Below, piece by piece: positions 33,901-41,484 of a DNA stretch of 64,000 nucleotides. The first letter of the stretch is position 1, and each line of letters starts with the position of its first letter. The notes under the pieces were generated by a model, which ran no database searches, was not told the DNA's origin, and saw only the letters and a list, made by a program, of their open reading frames with translations. Both the position numbers and the translations under genes were made by a program. Origin of the DNA: an uncultured Verrucomicrobiota bacterium (lineage in GTDB: Bacteria; Verrucomicrobiota; Verrucomicrobiia; Opitutales; Seribacteraceae); assembly GCA_902569115.1 (NCBI GenBank), contig CACFTI010000004.1, positions 1 to 64,000 on the forward strand. Reading direction: 5' to 3'.

Positions 33901-34896
33901 ATGAAATCGTTTGTTTCATATTTTTTGGTGCTTGTCTTGTCCTTTAGTTTAGCCCTTGGAGATTCCAATTCCTCCACTGACAAACTTCCCAAGGAATTCA
34001 GGTTAAATGGCACTGCGACTCAAGATGCATTTGGCAGCTCCAAGAACAAAGCTCTCCATTCTACCGTCCGCCTGACGAGAAATGATAAGCTTATTGCCAT
34101 GGGTGCAATTATAAGCCCTGAAGGCCATATACTGACCAAGGCGAGTTCATGTGTTGGAGCCCGCGAAGCTACACTCTCCGGAGGTGAAAAATTCAAATTA
34201 AGAGTAAAAAAAAGAAACGAAGCTTTAGACCTTGCACTCTATCAAATGATTTCAGACAGGAATGATTTTAAACCAGTAAATTGGAATGATAGTAATGCAT
34301 CCAAAGATGTTTCTTGGATTTTATCAGCCTACACTGAGCTTCGTGAGATTCGAATAGGCATAACCAGCGGAAAGCATCGTGAAATAGGCAGAGAAGGGGG
34401 CGTTATGGGTGTTATGCTCGGGACTGAAAGTAAACTAGGAATCCACATTACTGAAGTCATTCCTCATGCTGCTGCGGACAAAGCAGGCGTGCAAATTGGA
34501 GATGTTATTCAGAAAATTGATGGACGTTCGGTTAAAAAAAGAGATCAAGTTGTAAGTATTGTTGGCAAGAAAGACCCCGGAGATGTGGTAATGATGCAAG
34601 CCATGAGAAATGAAAATGAAAAAAACTTTCGAATCACGCTGGGGCACCGGTCCGTAACGTTTGATTTGTTTAATCGAAATATGCAAATGAGTGGTCCTGT
34701 TTCTAAAAGGAAAGATAATTTCCCGCTTATATTACAACATGACTTACCCTTGCCCAAGGAGGCTATGGGAGGGCCGGTCTTCGACCTTAATGGTGATTGT
34801 ATTGGTATAAATATTGCCCGGGTCGATCGTGTAACTTGTTACACGCTTCCAAGCAAAATAGTTTTTCCTGTAGTCAAAGATTTTTTAAGTCTATAA
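33901..34896 (+). CDS. HtrA-like pseudoprotease with inserted PDZ domain
   Basis: A 331-residue secreted paralogue of the upstream protease (signal peptide to about residue 20). The trypsin N-half is recognisable (GAIISPEGHILTKASSCV; NEALDLALYQM with Asp110), but the catalytic His is Ser82 and the catalytic Ser is Met289 (PKEAMGGPVFDLNG), so it should be proteolytically inactive. A PDZ domain (about 165-247, GIHITEVIPHAAADKAGVQIGDVIQKIDG...) sits between the two halves of the protease fold rather than after them. The C-half (QHDLPLPKEAMGGPVF...CYTLPSKIVFP) ends the protein. Likely a scaffold, inhibitor or peptide-binding partner of the active protease. Confidence 0.85.
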   Translation: MKSFVSYFLVLVLSFSLALGDSNSSTDKLPKEFRLNGTATQDAFGSSKNKALHSTVRLTRNDKLIAMGAIISPEGHILTKASSCVGAREATLSGGEKFKLRVKKRNEALDLALYQMISDRNDFKPVNWNDSNASKDVSWILSAYTELREIRIGITSGKHREIGREGGVMGVMLGTESKLGIHITEVIPHAAADKAGVQIGDVIQKIDGRSVKKRDQVVSIVGKKDPGDVVMMQAMRNENEKNFRITLGHRSVTFDLFNRNMQMSGPVSKRKDNFPLILQHDLPLPKEAMGGPVFDLNGDCIGINIARVDRVTCYTLPSKIVFPVVKDFLSL

Positions 34897-34915
34897 GAGA
34901 TGGTACCTCATCTTA
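34894..34915. terminator. Imperfect hairpin between convergent genes
   Basis: TAAGA-g-ATG and CATCTTA arms around GTACCT, overlapping the stop codons of the convergent pseudoprotease and FGE-like genes. There is no T-run; a weak bidirectional end signal at best. Confidence 0.3.
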
Positions 34916-36098
34916 GTTTGAAACCTAAAACAACTCTAAAACCAATCTCAGAACCCCGCCAAGAGGGATCCAACTTATAACGCTTTGCTGAGCGACAACC
35001 GTATGCACTTCTGTAAAAACTTCCCCCGCGCAGAACTCTGGTATTACCTTTAACCGGGCCAATCGGATTGGTTACATCTTGATTCTCGTAATCACCGTAA
35101 AAATCATAACACCATTCCATTACGCTTCCGTGCATATCGTAAAGACCCCATTTATTGGGCTTAAATCTCGTCAATTTGGCACCTACAGGGATAAGATTTC
35201 CACGATTAATCAAAGTTGCATCTCTACCAATTATCAAATCCCTTCGGCTTCCATCCAAATTAGCATTGAGCCCAGAAAGGCTTTCTCCATCACCAAGCCC
35301 AGAAACTCCATTCATGCCTGCACGGCATGCGTACTCCCATTCCGCCTCCGTTGGTAGTCGATAAATCATGCCCTTTGGCAAATCTCCTTTTCGATATGCA
35401 TTTTCCGTTAATTGATGACAGAAGGCAACGGCTTGCGTATAGGAAACCTGAGTAACAGGCATCTGGATTTGTCTACGGACAATATCTCCAATCTTTTGTG
35501 TGATCTCCTTAACATCGAATGATAATTTTGATGCAATTTTTTTTTGCATATCTTTCGAAGTAGTCGACCAATGACTCCAAAGGTATTCTATTTGCTGGAG
35601 ACTGATCGTACTGATCTGGTTAACTTCTTTTTCCAAAGAAGAAAATTTCTCCTTTAACGATGGCGTTATTTTTTCTTGGTAGGATCCAAAAGGAGAGAGG
35701 TTTTTATGAATCCCAACAATAATAATTTTTTCTTGTTCCTGAATATGAAAACTTGGATTTCTTTTCCCTGAAACATAAACAGTATTCCAATCCTTGATGG
35801 TTGTTTCAAATTTAGACATATAGAACGGATCGGTTAAGAATACTTTGTGCAAAGTCTCTTCATCCTCCCTGCCCTTTTCATTCTCTGGGCTCCCCATCAT
35901 AAAATCCCCTGGATTAATTCTCGAAAATTTTGATTTAAACACCTCGTGCTCAAGCTTTTTGATTTGCTCTTTAGAGAGCTCTAAATTGCGAACAAGAGGA
36001 AATGGTGGAGGTCCATCTCTCTTGGTTGATTGATTGATCTCTTTTTCTTCGGAACAACAAAACAGCAGGATTAAAAAAGGCCAGGCTGCAAACTTCAT
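34908..36098 (-). CDS. Formylglycine-generating-enzyme (SUMF1/PvdO) family lipoprotein
   Basis: A 396-residue exported protein; the leader MKFAAWPFLILLFCCSEE ends in a lipobox-like LLFCC. FGE-sulfatase domain segments: INPGDFMMGSPENEKGREDE, MPVTQVSYTQAVAFCHQLTE, YRLPTEAEWEYACRAG, GLYDMHGSVMEWCYDFYGDY and RVLRGGSFYRSAYGCRSAKR. Between the first and second segments there is a helical insertion of about 100 residues (about 110-210). The catalytic Cys pair of true FGE is not evident, so it may be a PvdO/EgtB-type or ligand-binding member rather than a sulfatase activator. Convergent with the pseudoprotease; 13 nt after the histidine kinase stop on the same strand. Confidence 0.85.
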   Translation of the reverse strand: MKFAAWPFLILLFCCSEEKEINQSTKRDGPPPFPLVRNLELSKEQIKKLEHEVFKSKFSRINPGDFMMGSPENEKGREDEETLHKVFLTDPFYMSKFETTIKDWNTVYVSGKRNPSFHIQEQEKIIIVGIHKNLSPFGSYQEKITPSLKEKFSSLEKEVNQISTISLQQIEYLWSHWSTTSKDMQKKIASKLSFDVKEITQKIGDIVRRQIQMPVTQVSYTQAVAFCHQLTENAYRKGDLPKGMIYRLPTEAEWEYACRAGMNGVSGLGDGESLSGLNANLDGSRRDLIIGRDATLINRGNLIPVGAKLTRFKPNKWGLYDMHGSVMEWCYDFYGDYENQDVTNPIGPVKGNTRVLRGGSFYRSAYGCRSAKRYKLDPSWRGSEIGFRVVLGFKLR

Positions 36099-36111
36099 AT
36101 CTTACTCAAAA

Positions 36112-37767
36112 TTAAGAGTGGCTCATCGGGAGCTTAATATAAAAGGTTGTTCCTTGTCCCTCTACACTTTGGAACCAAATTTGCCCGCTATGCGACTTCA
36201 CAACAACACTATGAGCAATAGCCAAACCTTGTCCCGTACCAACACCGACTTCTTTAGTTGTAAAGAAAGGCTCAAATATCCTCTCCTGAACTTTTTTAGG
36301 AATTCCTCCCCCATTATCGGTAATTGAAATCACTACACAATTATCATTAGGGTAATGTTTGGTTGAAATATTTATCTCCCCTTTTTCAGCGGATCCAACT
36401 CGATCGCGAATTGCATGGGCTCCATTCACAACCAAATTGAGAACTACCTGATTAATCTCACCGATATTACAAGGAACCATCGGAAGATTTTCATCTAAAT
36501 TGGTTACAATTTCAGCATGGTACTTCCACTCATTGGTAGCGACTACAATGGTTGACTTGATTGCTTGATTAAGATCATTGGGCTTCTTGGCGGACTCCGC
36601 ATCGCGATAAGCAAAATTTTTCATCGATTTGACGATGGTAGTAATGCGCGAAATTCCTTCCTGAGCCTGTTGAACCGCTTCCGGTGCGTTCTCTTTCAAA
36701 AAAGTTAGTTCCTTCTCATCTGGTGCGTTGGGTGTTGCAGAAATTTTGGCAATGAAACCGTCCACGGCATCCTTCAAAAACAAAATGTTATCGTTGGCAA
36801 ACTGAGAAGGAGAATTGATCTCATGAGCAATACCTGAAGCCAATTGCCCGACTGCTTCCATTTTCTGTGCATGCACCAGTTGGGTTTCCAATTCTTTTCG
36901 CTGCTTCATCTCCAGTTCCAGTTGTTCTGTCTTTTTAACCAAGGCGGCGGTTCTTTTCTTTACAGTTGCCTCAAGCCCGACAATGAGTCCCTTTAATCTT
37001 CGCGTTAAGGATTTAATTTCCAAAGGTCCAATCTCAGGAGAATTAAAAGGATGCTGTAATTCAATAGAATTCCTGGCGGCATTTTCGAGCCTTGATATTG
37101 GTCGGGCAAAACTACGGTAAGTCAAAAATGCGAGTACAGATACCAAAATGAGATAAAAAATAATAGCTACAATTAAGGAAATCTTGGTATTTGCTTCTCG
37201 ATCCTCTAATTCCTGCCACTTTAACTTTAATGACTTGTTAGCTTGAACTAAATTTCGCTGTGCATTTAGTTCAAGGTTATCCAAATCATTTTTCAGACTT
37301 TCTCTGATGCCCTTATATTTCTCCCGCTCACTTGAACTACGGTTTTCCCAACCATCACCTTCTTTCTCCGTTGGCAGTTTCTGCATTGCCTCCAGTGTAT
37401 TTTCCAATTCTCTAATGCTTTTAGAAAGTGGATTTAGAGCCTCATCCGAATAGTTGGAAAAATATTTGTCGGACAAAATATTAATGCTCTCCTTGGACAG
37501 GGTTAAGGAATCATAAGCTACATTGAAAACGCCAGGATAATCCTGGGGATATATCTCCATAGTTGTAAAAACATTTCTAGTTGTATCCAATAAGGCTTGA
37601 ACAACCGAAAACTCCTCTGAAGAACTTCCTGAGTTCTTTGCTTCCTCCTCTAAAGATTGAGTTGCTTCCCTTAGGCTACTAAAAGTAAACCATCCGAAAA
37701 GGGCAATTAGAAGTGCACCTAATAAACTACCGCCCGTTAGAAAAAAGATATAGGATCGTACTTTCAA
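36112..37767 (-). CDS. Membrane sensor histidine kinase (NtrB/HWE-like ATPase)
   Basis: A 551-residue kinase starting at TTG. Two membrane helices (about 7-27 and 197-217) enclose a helical periplasmic sensor domain of about 165 residues. A HAMP-like linker (RSFARPISRLENAARNS) and a coiled coil follow, then the phospho-acceptor region QLASGIAHEINSPSQFANDN with His315. The C-terminal HATPase domain has the N-box NLVVNGAHAIRDR, the G1 box DNGGGIPKKVQERIFEPFF and G2 GTGQGLAIAHSVV. HEIN(S/N)P-type sequence is common in kinases paired with CheY-like regulators. The response regulator gene lies 23 nt upstream on the same strand. The signal is unknown. Confidence 0.93.
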   Translation of the reverse strand: MKVRSYIFFLTGGSLLGALLIALFGWFTFSSLREATQSLEEEAKNSGSSSEEFSVVQALLDTTRNVFTTMEIYPQDYPGVFNVAYDSLTLSKESINILSDKYFSNYSDEALNPLSKSIRELENTLEAMQKLPTEKEGDGWENRSSSEREKYKGIRESLKNDLDNLELNAQRNLVQANKSLKLKWQELEDREANTKISLIVAIIFYLILVSVLAFLTYRSFARPISRLENAARNSIELQHPFNSPEIGPLEIKSLTRRLKGLIVGLEATVKKRTAALVKKTEQLELEMKQRKELETQLVHAQKMEAVGQLASGIAHEINSPSQFANDNILFLKDAVDGFIAKISATPNAPDEKELTFLKENAPEAVQQAQEGISRITTIVKSMKNFAYRDAESAKKPNDLNQAIKSTIVVATNEWKYHAEIVTNLDENLPMVPCNIGEINQVVLNLVVNGAHAIRDRVGSAEKGEINISTKHYPNDNCVVISITDNGGGIPKKVQERIFEPFFTTKEVGVGTGQGLAIAHSVVVKSHSGQIWFQSVEGQGTTFYIKLPMSHS

Positions 37768-37790
37768 AGAAAAAGAAAATTATGATTTTA

Positions 37791-38927
37791 TCAGCGGGGA
37801 ACTCGAACTTTAATCTTTGAAGGGAAGGGGTTCTCATCGTAGCAGGAAAGATAATTGCGTATTACCTTGTACAGTTGTTCATCAATATAACTGCCTGACG
37901 ATGCTAAAAGAAATCCATCTTTCAAGCGCAGTTCCTCTACTAAACGCATTCCATTTTCAAGTTGCTTAGCGGGTAATTCCTCTAATTTTGTGTTTTTTTC
38001 CGAGGAAGCGACTGACAATTCTAATAGGCGAATAATTTTAGGATCATAATCATTGGGTCTAGATTTCAAGGAAGACAGTATTAACTGCTTGTCGTGACCT
38101 TGTTCTTCATAGTAGTCGAAGTCGAGGCAGACTCTCAAAATAGACGCATAAAGCCTGATGTTTCTATCATCATTCTCTTCAAAACGAGGTTGCACATCCA
38201 CCCGATTAAGAATTTCTCCGATTTCCTCCAGGCCTGGGATTTTGTCCAGAATCTTTTGGGTGTCTTGAGGAAATTCAGCTAAAAGTTTTTTTACAGGACT
38301 CGGAACTTTTCGTTTATAGTATACATCTTCAGTGATATTTTCAGGTAATCCAATATAGGCTATCTGTGAAAACACAGATGCGATGTCGACTTTCCACGAA
38401 TCCTCCATCTCAAGTGTATCTGCAAGTTTATTGGCTAGAAGCCTAACTCTCTGAACCCGCCCAAAAAATAATGGTTTTGCGGTGGAAAGGGATTCGGCCA
38501 ATGCATCTACTGCTCCCCTCAGGGTCATATCCAATAAAATTCTTTTACTCTTGATCAAATCATGCTGCTCCAACCCATCCTTAAGAACTTTGATCAGGCG
38601 CTCTGGAGGGCATGGTTTTGAAAGCATTCGAAATACATTACCGTCATTAACGGCAGCCATCGCAGATTCAAAATCGGTGTGCCCTGTAAGTAAAATTGTG
38701 GAGACTTCGTGATCTCTTTTTTTGATTTCCGCTAACATCTCAGCCCCGTTCATCCTGGGCATACGCATATCAGATAAAACGAGGGCAAAGTCACCCTCCT
38801 CCTCAAAAACCTCTAATCCTTCCACTCCGTCAGATGCCAAGTGCAACTCAAAATCCTTTCGTAAGTTCAACTGAAAACCTCGTAAAATGGATTCTTCATC
38901 ATCTACGCATAGTATTTTATTATTCAT
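37791..38927 (-). CDS. Response regulator with degenerate HD-GYP-like output domain
   Basis: A 378-residue protein. Receiver domain (1-120) with Asp8/Asp9-Asp10 acidic pocket CVDDEES, phospho-acceptor Asp53 (LVLSDMRMP), Thr/Lys switch residues (ILLTGHTD, MLSKPCPP). The C-terminal part (about 140-340) follows the layout of HD-GYP domains, but where HD-GYP proteins have the HD dyad before IGxIGIP this protein has Ser187-Gln188 (VFSQIAYIGLP), and no HHE or GYP motif follows. It is therefore probably a non-enzymatic cyclic-di-GMP-related or protein-interaction output. It is the upstream partner of the histidine kinase; both likely transcribed together. Confidence 0.85.
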   Translation of the reverse strand: MNNKILCVDDEESILRGFQLNLRKDFELHLASDGVEGLEVFEEEGDFALVLSDMRMPRMNGAEMLAEIKKRDHEVSTILLTGHTDFESAMAAVNDGNVFRMLSKPCPPERLIKVLKDGLEQHDLIKSKRILLDMTLRGAVDALAESLSTAKPLFFGRVQRVRLLANKLADTLEMEDSWKVDIASVFSQIAYIGLPENITEDVYYKRKVPSPVKKLLAEFPQDTQKILDKIPGLEEIGEILNRVDVQPRFEENDDRNIRLYASILRVCLDFDYYEEQGHDKQLILSSLKSRPNDYDPKIIRLLELSVASSEKNTKLEELPAKQLENGMRLVEELRLKDGFLLASSGSYIDEQLYKVIRNYLSCYDENPFPSKIKVRVPR

Positions 38928-39053
38928 GAAAGGGGGAGTTAATGGTTAAAAGTAAAGTGGGTTATGAAATTAATGCATTGGATATTTTTGCTTCAATGCG
39001 AAAAATTAACACTAAGATTATAAAGGCGGGTGAAGAAACAGAATTTTAAAAAC

Positions 39054-39989
39054 TTACTTTTTAAAATCATTCAAGACTGATTTGATTTTCTCTTCACTCC
39101 ATCGATCACTTGTGGGGTAATCTTGATTGGCTGTCAGATCATTTAAATCTACTTTACCGGCCTTGAGGCCCTCCTTGGGAATCTTAAGCTTAGCTGTCCA
39201 GGCAATGCCGTTTAAAACTAATTTACGAAAATTATCGGAGCCCCAATTAACATGATGATGACCGCCAGTAAATCCAAACCCGCGACCTTCATTGTAGTCT
39301 TTTCCCCGTTGGTAAACCCATGCCACATGTTGAGCCTCTTTTCGCTTTATGACGGCATCGCGTACATGAGGGTTATTACTATGAGGTCCATCTTTCCTTC
39401 GTAAGGTTTCCTCGGAAGGAAGGGCTGATAGGATCGGAGTAACCCCAGACATTGCCTCCCTAAATCGCATATGGTAATACCATTCATCATTGATGGAAAA
39501 TTGGTCGACTCCATTTGCAACCGGATGGTTGGGTAATTTACTAAAGTTTGCGACCCAATGGGGATTGACTGACCAATTGGTTTCAAAATAGCCCCCTAAC
39601 CACTTCAGAAAATAATTTCCGGGTGCTCCTTTAGGGACCTCAACACCATAGTGAATACAGGCCAGCCCAATACCTCTTTTCATAAGTATATCAAACTCCT
39701 TTAAATGAGAGTTCAACAAATGCCTGCCGCCGCCGTCACAATAAACCACAATAGAATCAGCATCCTCCAAAATACTTGGATTTTTAGGATAACCATCATC
39801 TGTGACTACCATTGACTTAATTCCAACCTCAGCCTGATTGATATATTTTGAAAGCAACTTACTTCCCGCAATATGTTCATGGGAAAAATAACCATGACTC
39901 TTCTTTCCAGCTATAAAAACGACTTTTTTTTCTGCATTAAGAAAAAATCCTGAAAAAATCAAAAACAAGATAGGGTAAATAAGTTTCAT
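39054..39989 (-). CDS. ThuA domain-containing exported protein
   Basis: A 311-residue protein with a signal peptide (MKLIYPILFLIFSGFFLNA). ThuA-like, glutamine-amidotransferase-fold domain: KVVFIAGKKSHGYFSHEHIAGS, DSIVVYCDGGGRHLL, KRGIGLACIHYGVEVPKG, NWSVNPHWVANF, NDEWYYHMRF and GFTGGHHHVNWGSDNFRKLVLNGIAW, in order. ThuA proteins are linked to trehalose and other sugar catabolism in rhizobia and are abundant in PVC bacteria, where they occur beside Gfo/Idh/MocA genes; one is divergently encoded 157 nt away. Enzymatic activity is unknown. Confidence 0.92.
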   Translation of the reverse strand: MKLIYPILFLIFSGFFLNAEKKVVFIAGKKSHGYFSHEHIAGSKLLSKYINQAEVGIKSMVVTDDGYPKNPSILEDADSIVVYCDGGGRHLLNSHLKEFDILMKRGIGLACIHYGVEVPKGAPGNYFLKWLGGYFETNWSVNPHWVANFSKLPNHPVANGVDQFSINDEWYYHMRFREAMSGVTPILSALPSEETLRRKDGPHSNNPHVRDAVIKRKEAQHVAWVYQRGKDYNEGRGFGFTGGHHHVNWGSDNFRKLVLNGIAWTAKLKIPKEGLKAGKVDLNDLTANQDYPTSDRWSEEKIKSVLNDFKK

Positions 39990-40146
39990 ATTATGAGAAT
40001 TTGTTGTTAGGGCATGAGTGTCAAGCTAGGGATCGAAAATTATATAATGACCAAATTCAAATTTAGTATCCTAGTATAAAATAAAAAAACATTTTTTCAG
40101 GATTAATCGCTTCCATTTTGGAGAGAAAATCTACAAATTTAGACTC

Positions 40147-41427
40147 ATGGAAAAGAATAACTATTCAAGAAGACAATTTGTAAAAGCGGGTTCAGCAATA
40201 TCTGCAGGCACTCTCCTTGCCTCCCCGCACATTACCAATGCCCAAAACAGCTCTAAGACAATCAAAGTGGGATTAGTAGGAATAGGTGGCCGTGGAAGTG
40301 GAGCGGCGGCTCAGGCAATGGCAGCCGATGAAAATGTAGCTCTCACTGCAATTGGGGATATTTTCGAAGATCGGATCAAATTACGCAGCCGAATTCTGAA
40401 AGCCCGTGGCCGGGATAAATTTCAGGTAACTCCAGAAACGACTTTCACCGGTTTTGATGCCTACAAAAAGGTAATCGATTCGGGTGTCGATGTGGTAATT
40501 TTAACCTCACCACCAAATTTCAGGCCTCAACATCTAGAATACGCCGTGGAAAAAGGCGTTCATTGTTTCTTCGAAAAACCAGTTGCGGTAGATGCCCCAG
40601 GGGTTCGCAAAGTGATAGAACTCGCTAAAAAAGCAAAAGAAAAGAATTTAGGGTTTATGTCCGGTTTTTGCTGGAGGCACCATAAACCCAAGCAAGAAGT
40701 GTTTGGTAGAATTTTAGATGGGGGCTTGGGAGATGTTCATGCCATGTATTCCACTTATAACGGTGGAGAGGTATGGAAGAAAAAGCGGGAAGATGGATGG
40801 GGTGATATGGAGGCCCAGTTACGAAACTGGAATGCCCACTTATGGCTCTCTGGGGACTCAATTGTTGAACAGGCAGTTCACTGTATCGACATGATGCAAT
40901 GGGCCATGGACGATCAACCCCCGCTACATGCAGAAGGCTCAGGTGGTCGTCAGGTCTATGATGATCCTGATAAGTATGGAAATATTTATGACCATTTTGC
41001 CTGCGTTTTCGAGTGGGAGAATGGGGCTAAAGGGTACCATTTTTCTCGCCAGCAAAATGGTACAGTCGGCAGTTATGAAGTTGAATTATTTGGCACCAAA
41101 GGAACTTGCTCGGCCAAGAATCGACACACGATAATAGCCGGTGATAATTCTTGGAGATACCGCGGTGAAAACAACGACATGTACCAGACGGAACATGATG
41201 TATTGTTTGCATCAATCCGTTCAGGTAAGCCTTTTAATGATGGAGAAAAAGCAGCCCATAGTTCAATGGTAGCCATTTTAGGAAGGATGGTTGCTTACAC
41301 AGGTCAAAAAATCACCTATCAACAAGCACTCAATTCCAAGGAGGATCTGACTCCATCTCATTTTGATTGGGAAAAGTCATTGGAAGTACCAGCACCACCT
41401 ACACCTGGTGTTACCAGGTTTATCTAA
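40147..41427 (+). CDS. Tat-exported Gfo/Idh/MocA family oxidoreductase
   Basis: A 426-residue protein. The N-terminus SRRQFVKAGSAISAGTLLASPHI is a twin-arginine signal, so it is folded with its cofactor in the cytosol and exported. NAD-binding motif GLVGIGGRGSGAAAQ, catalytic EKPVAV (FFEKPVAVDAPGVRKV) and the substrate-domain segment HLWLSGDSIVEQAVHCIDMMQWAM. Periplasmic members with a tightly held NAD(P) act in sugar oxidoreduction or as glycosidase-like enzymes. Divergent from the ThuA gene; a small stem-loop lies after its stop. Confidence 0.92.
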   Translation: MEKNNYSRRQFVKAGSAISAGTLLASPHITNAQNSSKTIKVGLVGIGGRGSGAAAQAMAADENVALTAIGDIFEDRIKLRSRILKARGRDKFQVTPETTFTGFDAYKKVIDSGVDVVILTSPPNFRPQHLEYAVEKGVHCFFEKPVAVDAPGVRKVIELAKKAKEKNLGFMSGFCWRHHKPKQEVFGRILDGGLGDVHAMYSTYNGGEVWKKKREDGWGDMEAQLRNWNAHLWLSGDSIVEQAVHCIDMMQWAMDDQPPLHAEGSGGRQVYDDPDKYGNIYDHFACVFEWENGAKGYHFSRQQNGTVGSYEVELFGTKGTCSAKNRHTIIAGDNSWRYRGENNDMYQTEHDVLFASIRSGKPFNDGEKAAHSSMVAILGRMVAYTGQKITYQQALNSKEDLTPSHFDWEKSLEVPAPPTPGVTRFI

Positions 41428-41452
41428 AGGCAAATAGAGCATCATAACGATG

Positions 41453-41469
41453 GCAGATGGAATATCTGC
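41453..41469. terminator. Small stem-loop after the oxidoreductase gene
   Basis: Perfect six-base stem GCAGAT / ATCTGC with a five-base loop GGAAT between convergent genes. No T-run follows, so terminator activity is uncertain. Confidence 0.4.
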
Positions 41470-41484
41470 TAAGTATAATGCATC

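Noticed and set aside
40026-40075. Long inverted repeat CTAGGGAT ... ATCCTAG between the ThuA and oxidoreductase genes
   Set aside because: Arms are imperfect and about 30 bases apart in AT-rich sequence; expected by chance too often to call an operator.
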